Position numbers and translations under genes: made by a program. The notes below the pieces were generated by a model, which searched no databases, was not told the origin of the DNA, and saw only the letters and a program-made list of their open reading frames with translations. Shown piece after piece: positions 51,840-60,553 of a stretch of 64,000 nt of DNA; the first letter of the stretch is position 1, and each line of letters begins with the position of its first letter. This stretch comes from Streptomyces erythrochromogenes (GTDB taxonomy: Bacteria; Actinomycetota; Actinomycetes; Streptomycetales; Streptomycetaceae): positions 3,224,001-3,288,000 of the forward strand of contig NZ_CP108036.1 in the NCBI RefSeq assembly GCF_036170895.1, in the 5' to 3' direction.

Positions 51840-52484
51840 ATGAGCTTCGGCGATCCGAACAACCCGTACGGCCAGCAGCCCCCGCAGGGCCAGCCCGGCT
51901 ACGGCCAGCAGGCCCCGCAGGGCGTCCCCCCGCAGTACGGCTACCCGCAGCAGCCGGCGCCGGGCGCGGCCCCCCAGTACGGCTACCCGCAGCAGACCCC
52001 GCCGCCGCCGGCCTACGGCGCGTACCCGCCTCCGGGCATGCCCGGCATGCCCGTCGGGATGCCGCCGCTGGCCCACTGGGGCCTGCGCTTCGGCGCGTAC
52101 CTGCTCGACGCCCTGATCATCGTCGCCCCGATGTACGCGCTCACCGGCATCGGCGTCGCCATCGACGGCGGCGAGAGCGGCGTCGGCGCGGTGCTCGGCC
52201 TCGTCGGCTTCCTGTACACGATCGGCATGGGCCTCTTCCAGGTCTACAAGGAAGGCACCACCGGCCAGACGATCGGCAAGAAGGTCGTCGGCATCAGCCT
52301 GCACCGCGAGGCCGACGGCGCCACGCTCGGCTTCGGCATGGCCTTCGTCCGCAAGCTGGCGCACTTCCTGGACAGCATCTCCTGCTACCTCGGCTGGCTG
52401 TGGCCGCTGTGGGACGAGAAGAAGCAGACCTTCGCCGACAAGGTGTGCAGCACCGTCGTCGTCAAGGTGAACAAGAACGGCTGA
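51840..52484 (+). CDS. RDD family membrane protein with Pro/Gln/Tyr-rich N-terminus
   Basis: 214 residues. Residues 1-75 are a low-complexity tail of PQYGYPQQ-type repeats, common in actinobacterial envelope proteins. The RDD domain follows: HWGLRFGAYLLDALIIVAP with the Arg and Asp of the name, two to three membrane segments, and KEGTTGQTIGKKVVGISL. RDD proteins are small transport-like membrane proteins of uncertain function. GGAGAG precedes the ATG. Confidence 0.88.
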   Translation: MSFGDPNNPYGQQPPQGQPGYGQQAPQGVPPQYGYPQQPAPGAAPQYGYPQQTPPPPAYGAYPPPGMPGMPVGMPPLAHWGLRFGAYLLDALIIVAPMYALTGIGVAIDGGESGVGAVLGLVGFLYTIGMGLFQVYKEGTTGQTIGKKVVGISLHREADGATLGFGMAFVRKLAHFLDSISCYLGWLWPLWDEKKQTFADKVCSTVVVKVNKNG

Positions 52485-52504
52485 CCGGGCACCCGACCCA
52501 CCGG

Positions 52505-52951
52505 CTACGGAAGCCCCGGTGTCGGGGTCGCCCGCGTGAACTCCGCGCCGGCGACACCGCACCAGGGCACCGTCGCCACCGGCCACACCGGGCCGACCGC
52601 CTCCCCGTACTCGGTCGCGCCCGGGGCCACCCCCGGGATCCGCACCAGCGCCTGGGCGGCCCGCCGCCCCGGATCCGCCTCGGCCCGGTCACGGAACTCC
52701 ACCGTCACGACGTACGCGCCGGCGCCCTCGGCCCGCCCGGTCGCCTCCACCGCGGCCGCCACCCGCCGGCTGGCCGGATCGACACGGCAGCCGGTGACCC
52801 GTACGTCCTGGACCGCCGCCCGCGGCGGCGTCTCCTGCGGTTCACCGCCGCTCGCCCACACGTACAGGCCCAGCGGGGCGAACACCAGCAGCCCGGCGAT
52901 CGTCACCAGGCCGACCAGCCAGCCCTGCCACTTCAACGCGCTCACGCCCAT
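52505..52951 (-). CDS. Membrane-anchored protein of unknown function
   Basis: 148 residues from the ATG giving MGVSALKWQGW, with GGGAGGA upstream. One N-terminal membrane segment (LVGLVTIAGLLVFAPLGLYV) and an extracytoplasmic beta-sandwich-like domain (VTGCRVDPASRRVAAAVEAT, AYVVTVEFRDRAEADPG) with two cysteines. It resembles other actinobacterial small membrane-anchored Ig-like proteins; no function assigned. A longer open frame adds 31 unlikely residues. Confidence 0.8.
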   Translation of the reverse strand: MGVSALKWQGWLVGLVTIAGLLVFAPLGLYVWASGGEPQETPPRAAVQDVRVTGCRVDPASRRVAAAVEATGRAEGAGAYVVTVEFRDRAEADPGRRAAQALVRIPGVAPGATEYGEAVGPVWPVATVPWCGVAGAEFTRATPTPGLP

Positions 52952-53088
52952 GCCCCGATCCTCCCGGGCGGCCGCCCCGCCCACCAGCACCCGCGAACTC
53001 ACACAGCATTTCGAAGTGGGACCGCCTGGACACCTGACGTTCACTCAAGACGGCGCGGAATGTGGGTTTCCGTGAGCACGCTGCACCC

Positions 53089-54165
53089 GTGAGACGCATC
53101 CTAGGAATCCTCCTGGGCCTCCTCCTGATCGGCGGCGCGCTCTACGTCGCACTGCAGGGGCAGGAACACCCAGAATCCACGGCAACGAAGACCGTGCGTG
53201 GCGTCATCGGTTCGGAGAAGTCCGATTTCTTCCGCGACCCCGACGTCGTCAAGGCCCTTGCCGCCAAGGGCTACATCGTGAAGACGGAGACCTCGGGCTC
53301 CTGGGCGATGGACCAACTCGCCCTCAAGGACTTCGACTTCGCCTTCCCCGGCAGCAGTGAACCCGCCAAGGAGGTCGCGGCGGCCGCCGGGCTCAAGGGA
53401 GCCCAGGAGACCAAGCCCTTCTACTCCCCGCTCGTCGTGATCGCCAGGCCGGGCGCGGCCGAGGTGCTGGCCGCAGGCGGTCTCGCCGCCATGACCGGCA
53501 AGAACTCCGGGACCCTGCTGATGGGCCCCTTCCTCAAGGCCGCCGCCGAGGACCGCACCTGGCAGCAGCTGCCCGGCTCCTCCGCCCACGCCGAGCTGAC
53601 CGGCACGGTGTTCGTCAAGACCACCGACCCGGCCTCCTCCAACTCCGGCGCGCTCTTCCTCGCCGCCGCCTCCAACGTCGCGAACGGCAACAGCGTCGTC
53701 GCGGACGACGCCGGGATCGAGCGGACCGCGCCGCTGATGCGCAAGCTGATCTCCGTCCAGGGCGCCCTGGAGACCAGCAGCGACGACCCCTTCCGGGCCT
53801 TCATCAGCGGCAGCGGCGAGCCGCTGATCCTGGTGTACGAGTCCCAGGTCGCCTCGCTGCTGCTGCAGAAGCAGGACCCGGGCGAGATGGTGGTGCTCTA
53901 CCCGGACACCACCGTGAACACGGCGCACACCTTCGTACCGCTCAGCGACGACGCGAAGGAGCTGGGCTCGGTCCTGGCCACCGATCCGCGACTGCGCGAG
54001 CTGGCCGTGCTCCGCGGGTTCCGCCCGCAGGACGGCGTGGCCGAGTTCACCGCCGCCACCGCCCCGCACGCCGACCACCTCAACCCGGGACTCACCGGGA
54101 TCCGCCAGGTCGGCACACCCACCGTCAAGATCCTCATGGCGCTCGCCCAGCGCGCCAAGGGCTAG
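53089..54165 (+). CDS. Membrane-anchored substrate-binding-protein-like component of the vWA-TelA operon
   Basis: 358 residues from GTG (VRRILGILLGLLLIGGALYV): an uncleaved N-terminal membrane helix followed by a periplasmic-binding-protein-like domain outside the cell. Pattern: TVRGVIGSEKSDFFRDPDVV, GYIVKTETSGSWAMDQLALK, then FAFPGSSEPAKEVAAAAGLKG and a second lobe with ADDAGIERTAPLMRKLIS. No ABC transporter is present. It starts a run of four genes on the same strand; TelA follows after 15 nt. Probably binds or senses a small molecule or wall component rather than feeding an importer (inference). Confidence 0.85.
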   Translation: MRRILGILLGLLLIGGALYVALQGQEHPESTATKTVRGVIGSEKSDFFRDPDVVKALAAKGYIVKTETSGSWAMDQLALKDFDFAFPGSSEPAKEVAAAAGLKGAQETKPFYSPLVVIARPGAAEVLAAGGLAAMTGKNSGTLLMGPFLKAAAEDRTWQQLPGSSAHAELTGTVFVKTTDPASSNSGALFLAAASNVANGNSVVADDAGIERTAPLMRKLISVQGALETSSDDPFRAFISGSGEPLILVYESQVASLLLQKQDPGEMVVLYPDTTVNTAHTFVPLSDDAKELGSVLATDPRLRELAVLRGFRPQDGVAEFTAATAPHADHLNPGLTGIRQVGTPTVKILMALAQRAKG

Positions 54166-54180
54166 GGGGACTTCAGACAC

Positions 54181-55368
54181 ATGACCTTGACACCTCCCGA
54201 GGACACCCCGCTCGTCCTCAGCGCCCCCGAGCCCGTCGCCCCCGTCCGCAAGGAGCAGGCCGCCGGACTCGTACCGCTCCAGGACGGCGTCCACGACGAG
54301 ATGGCCCGCAGGGCCGGAGAGTACGTCGGCTCGCTCGCCGGGACCGACGCCCGCTCCCCCGAGTTCGCGCAGCGCATCGGCGAGATCACCGCACTCGGCT
54401 CGGCCGACATCCGCACCGCCGCCCAGCAGTCCAACCGGATGCTGGAGCGGGCCGTGCGCTCCCTCGGCTCCGACGGCGGCGGCGACGCCCAGGCGCGCGT
54501 CGCCGGCTCCCTGGTCGAGCTGCGGCGCACGGTCGAGGACCTCGACCCGCGGGACACGCCCGTCAAGGGCGCCCGCAAGCTGCTGGCGAAGCTGCCGGGC
54601 GGCAACAGGTTCCGCGACCACGTGGCGAAGTACGCCTCCTCGCAGGCCACCCTGAACCGGATCGTGGGGGCGCTGCGCAGCGGCCAGGACGAGCTGCGCC
54701 GCGACAACGCGGCCCTGCACACCGAGCGCTCCCGACTGTGGGAGACGATGGGCAAGCTCCAGGAGTACGCGGTCCTCACCGAGGCCCTGGACGGCGCCGT
54801 CGCCCAGCGGGTCGCCGAGACCGAGCACACGGACCCGCAAGGAGCCGACGCGCTGCGCGCGGACGTGCTCTTCCCGCTCCGGCAGAAGCACCAGGACCTG
54901 CTGACGCAGCTGGCCGTCTGCGCCCAGGGCTACCTGGCGATGGACGTGGTCCGGCGCAACAACGACGAGCTGATCAAGGGCGTCGACCGGGCGGCCACGA
55001 CCACCGTCTCGGCGCTGCGCATCGCGGTGATGCTGGCCTCGGCGCTGGAGAGCCAGCGCACGGTGATCGAGCAGGTCAACGCCCTGAAGGGAACCACGGA
55101 GGGCCTGATCCGGGGCAACGCGGACATGCTGTCCGCGCAGAGCGGCGAGATCCAGCGGATCGCGGCCGATCCGGCGGTGGGCGCGGAGACCCTGCGGACG
55201 GCCTTCGCGCAGATCTACAAGACGCTGGACGCGATCGACACCTTCAAGGTGCAGGCCACCGAGAACATGGCGGCGACGGTGGAGTCCCTGGCCGGTGAGC
55301 TGCAGAACGCGTCGGCGTACCTGGCGCGGACGCGGACCGCCGGTGCCCTTGAGGGCGGTGCCCTGTGA
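54181..55368 (+). CDS. telA: TelA-family toxic anion resistance protein
   Basis: 395 residues. Soluble, almost entirely alpha-helical protein of the TelA/KlaA family: RRTVEDLDPRDTPVKGARKL, KYASSQATLNRIVGALRSGQ, ELRRDNAALHTERSRLWETM and the C-terminal ESQRTVIEQVNALKGTTEGL. Members are linked to tellurite resistance, phage inhibition and the Ter stress system. The gene overlaps the next one by 4 nt (GTGA), so translation is coupled. No terB, terC or terD gene is in the window. Confidence 0.92.
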   Translation: MTLTPPEDTPLVLSAPEPVAPVRKEQAAGLVPLQDGVHDEMARRAGEYVGSLAGTDARSPEFAQRIGEITALGSADIRTAAQQSNRMLERAVRSLGSDGGGDAQARVAGSLVELRRTVEDLDPRDTPVKGARKLLAKLPGGNRFRDHVAKYASSQATLNRIVGALRSGQDELRRDNAALHTERSRLWETMGKLQEYAVLTEALDGAVAQRVAETEHTDPQGADALRADVLFPLRQKHQDLLTQLAVCAQGYLAMDVVRRNNDELIKGVDRAATTTVSALRIAVMLASALESQRTVIEQVNALKGTTEGLIRGNADMLSAQSGEIQRIAADPAVGAETLRTAFAQIYKTLDAIDTFKVQATENMAATVESLAGELQNASAYLARTRTAGALEGGAL

Positions 55369-56978
55369 GGGGGCGTACGGGCCGCGCCTGGATCGCCGGT
55401 CTGGTCCTCGCCTCGCTCGTCGGCGCGAGCGGCTGCACCTCCGACGGGCCCGCGGGGCCGGCGGAGACGGCCCACCGGGAGGGAACCCTGCGGGTGCTGG
55501 CCTCCAGCGAGCTCGCGGACATGGAGCCGGTGCTGGAGCAGGCCCGAAAGACGACCGGCGTCACCGTGAAGCTCACGTGGTCCGGGACGCTGGACGCCGC
55601 CGAGCAGGTCGCCTCCGGGCAGGCCGACGGCAAGTACGACGCGATCTGGCTCTCCTCCAACGACTACCTGCGGCTGCGGCCCGAGGCCGTCGGAAAGCTC
55701 TCCAGCGAGACCCCGGTGATGTCCTCGCCCGTCGCCCTCGGGGTGAAGCCGGAGGCGCTGGCCCGGCTCGGCTGGCAGCCCGGGGAGGTGACCTGGCCGG
55801 CGGTGCACGAGGCCGTCGCCGCCGGGAAGCTGACGTACGGGATGACCGACCCGGTGCGCTCCAACTCCGGTTTCTCCGCGCTGGTCTCGGTGGCCTCGGG
55901 GCTGTCGGGGGCGCAGGCGGCGCTGAGCGACGCGGACGTGAAGGCGGCGACGCCCCGGCTGAAGGAGTTCTTCGCCGGGCAGAAGCTGACGTCGGGCTCC
56001 TCGGGCTGGCTCGTGGCCGCGTACGGCAAGCGCGGGGACGTGGACGCGCTGGTGAACTACGAGTCGGTGCTGCTGTCCATGAACCGTGACGCGAAGGGCT
56101 CCGGCGCCCCGCTGACGGTGGTCCGGCCGCGCGACGGTGTGGTCACGGCCCACTACCCGCTGACCCTGCTGACCTCGGCCCCGGCCGGGGCCCGTGATGC
56201 GGGGCGGGCGCTGACGGACTACCTGCGCGGCCCGCAGGCGCAGCAGGCGATCACCGGGCAGACCTTCCGCCGGCCGGTCGCGGCCGGGGTGGCGCCGGCC
56301 GCCGGGCTGGACCAGGAGAAGCGGCGCGAGCTGCCGTTCCCCGGCTCGCGCGTCGTCGCAGACGGGCTGCTGGCCAGTTACGAGAACGAGCTGCGCAGGC
56401 CGTCGCGGACGGTGTACGTGCTGGACACCTCGGGTTCGATGAGCGAGGAGGACCGCATCGGGCGGCTGAGGTCGGCGCTCACCGACCTGACGGGCACGGG
56501 CGCTTCGGGTACGGGTCGGCGCTTCCGGGACCGCGAGGAGGTCACGCTGCTGCCCTTCGGGTCGAAGGTGAAGGAGGTGAACACGCACGTGGTGGAGCCG
56601 GGCAATCCGGGGCCGGCCCTGGACGCGATCCGCCGGGACGTGAAGTCGCTGGAGCCGGACGGCGGGACGGCGGTCTACGGCAGCCTGGAGGCGGCGTACG
56701 AGCAGCTCGGCAAGGGCGGCACCGACGCCTTCACCTCGATCGTGCTGATGACGGACGGCGAGAACACCGAGGGCGTCGGGGCCGAGCACTTCGACTCCTT
56801 CTACGCCAAGCTGCCCCAGGCGCAGAAGCGGACGCCGGTCTTCGCCGTGCTGTTCGGCGACTCGGACCGCAAGGAGCTCACCCACATCACCGAACTGACC
56901 GGCGGGAGGCTCTTCGACGCCACCGGCGGGAAGGGTTCGCTGGCCGGAGCCTTCGAGGAGATCCGTGGCTACCAGTAG
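55365..56978 (+). CDS. Lipoprotein fusing a substrate-binding domain to a von Willebrand A domain
   Basis: 537 residues. Lipoprotein signal with lipobox GASGC (Cys at about 23), an ABC-type substrate-binding fold at about residues 40-325 (TLRVLASSELADMEPVLEQA, AEQVASGQADGKYDAIWLSS) and a vWA domain at about residues 345-535 with an intact metal site: VYVLDTSGSMSEEDRIG, the Thr/Ser of GGTAVYGSLEA and LMTDGENTEG. The whole protein is outside the membrane. GTG overlaps the TelA stop, and the last gene overlaps its end by 14 nt, so all three are translated together. Confidence 0.9.
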   Translation: MRGRTGRAWIAGLVLASLVGASGCTSDGPAGPAETAHREGTLRVLASSELADMEPVLEQARKTTGVTVKLTWSGTLDAAEQVASGQADGKYDAIWLSSNDYLRLRPEAVGKLSSETPVMSSPVALGVKPEALARLGWQPGEVTWPAVHEAVAAGKLTYGMTDPVRSNSGFSALVSVASGLSGAQAALSDADVKAATPRLKEFFAGQKLTSGSSGWLVAAYGKRGDVDALVNYESVLLSMNRDAKGSGAPLTVVRPRDGVVTAHYPLTLLTSAPAGARDAGRALTDYLRGPQAQQAITGQTFRRPVAAGVAPAAGLDQEKRRELPFPGSRVVADGLLASYENELRRPSRTVYVLDTSGSMSEEDRIGRLRSALTDLTGTGASGTGRRFRDREEVTLLPFGSKVKEVNTHVVEPGNPGPALDAIRRDVKSLEPDGGTAVYGSLEAAYEQLGKGGTDAFTSIVLMTDGENTEGVGAEHFDSFYAKLPQAQKRTPVFAVLFGDSDRKELTHITELTGGRLFDATGGKGSLAGAFEEIRGYQ

Positions 56979-57576
56979 GGCGACCGGGGTCCTGACGTAC
57001 CTGGAGTCGAGGAAGAACCTGGCCGGCTCGGCCTGCGGGGTGGCCGGGCTGGCCCTCACCCTGGCCGGGGTGGCCGGTGCGTACTGGCCGCTGGTGGTCG
57101 CCGGGCTGTACGGGGCGGGCGCGCTGATCGCCCCGCCGGAGCGGACGGCGCCGCCGCCCTTCGATCCGCGTGAGGAGCTCGGGGTCCTGCGCGAGGACTT
57201 CGGGCGGCTGCGCGGGTACGTCGCCGGGGTGGAGCTGCCGTCGGGGCCCGGGGAGGCGCTCGCGGAGCTGCTGGAGCTGTACGGGGCGCTGCTGGAGCCG
57301 GGGTGGGTGGCGGATGTGCTGGCGGCCGACCCGGAGGCGGTGCACACGGTGTCGCGGGCGGTCCGGCAGGACGTGCCGGAGAGCGTGGACGCGTACAACC
57401 GGACCCGCTGGTGGAGCCGGATGGCGCCGGGCGGCGAGTCGCCGGAGCGGCATCTGGAGCGGCAGCTGGGGCTCCTGCGCGAGGAGGCGCAACGCGTAAC
57501 GGCGGGCCTCCACGAGGTGGAGGCCCGCCGTCAGCAGACGCACACGACCTACCTGGAGGAGCGCGGACGCTCCTGA
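56965..57576 (+). CDS. Membrane protein closing the vWA-TelA operon
   Basis: 203 residues from a GTG within the end of the vWA gene. Two membrane segments in the first 65 residues (ACGVAGLALTLAGVAGAYWPL and VVAGLYGAGALIAPP), then a cytoplasmic, mostly helical domain of about 140 residues with acidic and basic heptads (REELGVLREDFGRLRGYVAG; HLERQLGLLREEAQRVTAGL). No family recognised; it could couple the external modules to the helical TelA protein. Confidence 0.82.
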   Translation: MATSRATGVLTYLESRKNLAGSACGVAGLALTLAGVAGAYWPLVVAGLYGAGALIAPPERTAPPPFDPREELGVLREDFGRLRGYVAGVELPSGPGEALAELLELYGALLEPGWVADVLAADPEAVHTVSRAVRQDVPESVDAYNRTRWWSRMAPGGESPERHLERQLGLLREEAQRVTAGLHEVEARRQQTHTTYLEERGRS

Positions 57577-57593
57577 CGGGACGGGTCGGTGCT

Positions 57594-57660
57594 GCGGTGG
57601 GCGCCGCTTGGTCGGGGGCTCCCACAGCGGTGGGACGCCGCTTGGTCGGGGGCTCCCACG
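57594..57660. repeat. 33/34-bp tandem repeat, two copies
   Basis: GCGGTGGG(A)CGCCGCTTGG continued by TCGGGGGCTCCCAC occurs twice head to tail; the second copy carries one extra base. Located just after the operon, before the PEP carboxykinase 3' end. Confidence 0.85.
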
Positions 57661-57710
57661 TTCATCGGCCCTTGTTTCAGGGCGTGCCCTTCCTCAGGGC
57701 GTGTCCCGGC

Positions 57711-59546
57711 TCAGCCCAGGCGCTCCACGAGTGCGTGGTACTGCTCCCACAGCTCCTTGGGAGTGTGGTCGCCGTAGGTGTTGAGGTGCTCGGGGACCAG
57801 GGCGGCCTCCTCGCGCCAGACCTCCTTGTCGACGGTGAGGAGGAAGTCGAGGTCCTCGGCCGGGAGGTCCAGGCCGTCGAGGTCGAGGGAGTCCTTGGTC
57901 GGCAGGATGCCGATGGGGGTCTCGACGCCTTCGGCGGTGCCGTCGAGGCGGCCGACGATCCACTTCAGGACGCGGCTGTTCTCGCCGAAGCCGGGCCACA
58001 CGAACTTGCCCGCGTCGTTCTTGCGGAACCAGTTCACGTAGTAGATCTTCGGGAGCTTGGCGGCGTCCGCGGAGGCGCCGACCTTGACCCAGTGGGCCAT
58101 GTAGTCGCCCATGTTGTAGCCGCAGAACGGCAGCATGGCGAAGGGGTCGCGGCGCAGCTCGCCGACCTTGCCCTCGGCGGCGGCGGTCTTCTCGGAGGCG
58201 ATGTTCGAGCCGATGAAGACGCCGTGGTTCCAGTCGAAGGACTCGGTGACCAGCGGCACCGCGGAGGCGCGGCGGCCGCCGAAGAGGATCGCGGAGATCG
58301 GGACGCCCTTGGGGTCCTCCCACTCGGCGGCGATCGTCGGGCACTGGGAGGCCGGGACGGCGAAGCGGGCGTTGGGGTGGGCGGCCGGGGTCGCGGACTC
58401 CGGGGTCCAGTCGTTGCCCTTCCAGTCGATCAGGTGGGCGGGCGCCTCTTCGGTCATGCCCTCCCACCAGACGTCGCCGTCGTCGGTGAGCGCGACGTTG
58501 GTGAAGACGGTGTTGGCGTACATGGTCTTCATGGCGTTGGCGTTGGTGTGCTCGCCGGTGCCGGGGGCGACGCCGAAGAAGCCGGCCTCGGGGTTGATCG
58601 CGTAGAGGCGGCCGTCCTCGCCGAAGCGCATCCAGGCGATGTCGTCGCCGATGGTCTCGACCGTCCAGCCGGGGATCGTGGGCTCCAGCATGGCGAGGTT
58701 GGTCTTGCCACAGGCGGACGGGAAGGCGGCGGCAAGGTACGTCGGCTCAACGGCCTCGCCCTCGCCGGCCGGCGGGGTGAGCTTGAGGATGAGCATGTGC
58801 TCGGCGAGCCAGCCCTCGTCGCGGGCCATGACGGACGCGATGCGCAGGGCGTAGCACTTCTTGCCGAGCAGGGCGTTGCCGCCGTAGCCGGATCCGTAGG
58901 ACCAGATCTCACGGGACTCGGGGAAGTGCGAGATGTACTTGGTGGTGTTGCACGGCCACGGCACGTCGGCCTCGCCCTCGGCCAGCGGAGCACCGAGGGT
59001 GTGGACGGCCTTGACGAAGAAGCCGTCGGTGCCGAGCTCGTCGAGGACGGGCTTGCCCATGCGGGTCATGGTGCGCATGGCGACGGCGACGTAGGCGGAG
59101 TCGGTGATCTCGACGCCGATCGCGGAGAGCTCGGAGCCGAGGGGGCCCATGCAGAACGGGACGACGTACATCGTCCGGCCCTTCATGGAGCCGCGGAAGA
59201 TGCCCTTCTCTCCCGCGAAGATCTCCTTCATCTCCGCCGGGGCCTTCCAGTGGTTGGTCGGGCCCGCGTCCTCCTCCTTCTCGGAGCAGATGTAGGTCCG
59301 GTCCTCGACGCGCGCGACGTCGGAGGGGTCGGAGGCGGCGTAGTAGGAGTTCGGGCGCTTCGTCTCGTCGAGCTTCTTGAACGTTCCCTTGGCGACGAGC
59401 TCCTCGCACAGGCGCTCGTACTCGCCCTCGGAGCCGTCGCACCAGACGACGCGGTCCGGCTGGGTGAGGGCTGCGATCTCGTCCACCCAGGAGATCAGCT
59501 CCTGGTGAGTCGTCGGGATGGTGGGAGCCGCGTTGTCGCGCGCCAC
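57711..59546 (-). CDS. pckG: Phosphoenolpyruvate carboxykinase (GTP)
   Basis: 611 residues, normal length for the GTP-dependent class. Converts oxaloacetate to phosphoenolpyruvate, the entry step of gluconeogenesis. Motifs: [19 protein letters not shown] region with the reactive Cys of the GTP type, P-loop [12 protein letters not shown], metal motif GDDIAWM and [19 protein letters not shown] (in part). GTG start selected on AAGGAGC upstream and the N-terminus [20 protein letters not shown]. Monocistronic by context. Confidence 0.97.
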   Translation of the reverse strand: MARDNAAPTIPTTHQELISWVDEIAALTQPDRVVWCDGSEGEYERLCEELVAKGTFKKLDETKRPNSYYAASDPSDVARVEDRTYICSEKEEDAGPTNHWKAPAEMKEIFAGEKGIFRGSMKGRTMYVVPFCMGPLGSELSAIGVEITDSAYVAVAMRTMTRMGKPVLDELGTDGFFVKAVHTLGAPLAEGEADVPWPCNTTKYISHFPESREIWSYGSGYGGNALLGKKCYALRIASVMARDEGWLAEHMLILKLTPPAGEGEAVEPTYLAAAFPSACGKTNLAMLEPTIPGWTVETIGDDIAWMRFGEDGRLYAINPEAGFFGVAPGTGEHTNANAMKTMYANTVFTNVALTDDGDVWWEGMTEEAPAHLIDWKGNDWTPESATPAAHPNARFAVPASQCPTIAAEWEDPKGVPISAILFGGRRASAVPLVTESFDWNHGVFIGSNIASEKTAAAEGKVGELRRDPFAMLPFCGYNMGDYMAHWVKVGASADAAKLPKIYYVNWFRKNDAGKFVWPGFGENSRVLKWIVGRLDGTAEGVETPIGILPTKDSLDLDGLDLPAEDLDFLLTVDKEVWREEAALVPEHLNTYGDHTPKELWEQYHALVERLG

Positions 59547-59753
59547 GATTGCTCCTTGTTGAGGGGTTTGTTTGGTGTAGGCCCCGTGGGGGCTGCGACC
59601 CGGACGCTTCGCGCTCCGCTCATCCGGTGTCGACCGCACTCATCTGATCATCCGGTGGATGTGCGCATATGTCCAGAGGGCCTCTCACGTGAGCATTGCC
59701 ACGTCCGTCAATCTTCCGTAAAGAGGATGAGCGGAAACCTACGGACCCGTAGG

Positions 59754-59766
59754 TAGCATGGCGCGC
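59754..59766 (+). promoter_or_regulatory. -10 element suggesting a leaderless TrhA transcript
   Basis: TAGCAT (59754-59759) followed by 7 nt and the ATG; no ribosome binding site. Confidence 0.45.
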
Positions 59767-60498
59767 ATGACTTCTGACGCCGCCGCCGTCCCCGCCCCCG
59801 AGGCCCCCGAGGCCGCCGCGGCCTCCCCGGTCATCGAGGCCGCGGAAGCCGTCGAGTCCGCAATCGAGGCCAAGCCGCTGCTGCGCGGCTGGCTCCATCT
59901 CGGCATGTTCCCCGCCGTCGTCGTCGCCGGCCTCGCGCTGATGGCCTTCACCGACTCGACCCGGGCCCGCGTCGCCTGCGGCGTCTACATCCTCACCGCC
60001 TGCCTGCTCTTCGGCGTGAGCGCGGTCTACCACCGCGGGACCTGGGGCCCGCGCGGCGAAGCCATCCTGCGACGGCTCGACCACGCCAACATCTTCCTGA
60101 TCATCGCGGGCACCTACACCCCGCTGACCGTCCTGCTGCTCCCGCCCTCCACCGGCCGGACCCTGCTGTGGGCGGTGTGGATCGCGGCCGCCGCCGGCAT
60201 CGCCTTCCGCGTCTTCTGGGTCGGCGCCCCGCGCTGGCTCTACACCCCCTGCTACATCGCCATGGGCTGGGCCGCCGTCTTCTTCCTGCCCGACTTCATG
60301 CGCACCGGCGGCATCGCCGTCCTCGTCCTGGTGATCGTCGGCGGCCTCCTCTACAGCGTCGGCGGGGTCATCTACGGCATGAAGCGGCCCAACCCCTCCC
60401 CCCGCTTCTTCGGCTTCCACGAGGTCTTCCACTCGCTGACCCTCGCGGCCTTCGTCGCCCACTACGTCGGCATCTCGCTCGCCGCCTACCAGCACTGA
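59767..60498 (+). CDS. trhA: Hemolysin III / TrhA family (PAQR) membrane protein
   Basis: 243 residues, seven membrane segments. PAQR signature residues: FGVSAVYHRGTWG (Ser and His), LDHANIFLIIAGTYTPL (Asp-His) and GFHEVFHSLTLAAFVAHYVG (His cluster), a probable zinc site for a hydrolase-like activity; bacterial TrhA adjusts membrane fluidity. The N-terminal 35 residues are an Ala/Glu-rich tail. An ATG three codons upstream overlaps the -10-like element and is less likely. A perfect terminator follows. Confidence 0.93.
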   Translation: MTSDAAAVPAPEAPEAAAASPVIEAAEAVESAIEAKPLLRGWLHLGMFPAVVVAGLALMAFTDSTRARVACGVYILTACLLFGVSAVYHRGTWGPRGEAILRRLDHANIFLIIAGTYTPLTVLLLPPSTGRTLLWAVWIAAAAGIAFRVFWVGAPRWLYTPCYIAMGWAAVFFLPDFMRTGGIAVLVLVIVGGLLYSVGGVIYGMKRPNPSPRFFGFHEVFHSLTLAAFVAHYVGISLAAYQH

Positions 60499-60506
60499 GC
60501 CCGCCG

Positions 60507-60544
60507 GGAGGGGCCCGGCCGCACCCTCGCGGCCGGGCCCCTCC
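60507..60544. terminator. Bidirectional terminator
   Basis: Perfect 16-bp stem GGAGGGGCCCGGCCGC with complement, 6-nt loop ACCCTC, between the convergent trhA and galactose-oxidase-like genes. Confidence 0.92.
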
Positions 60545-60553
60545 TCCGTGCGT

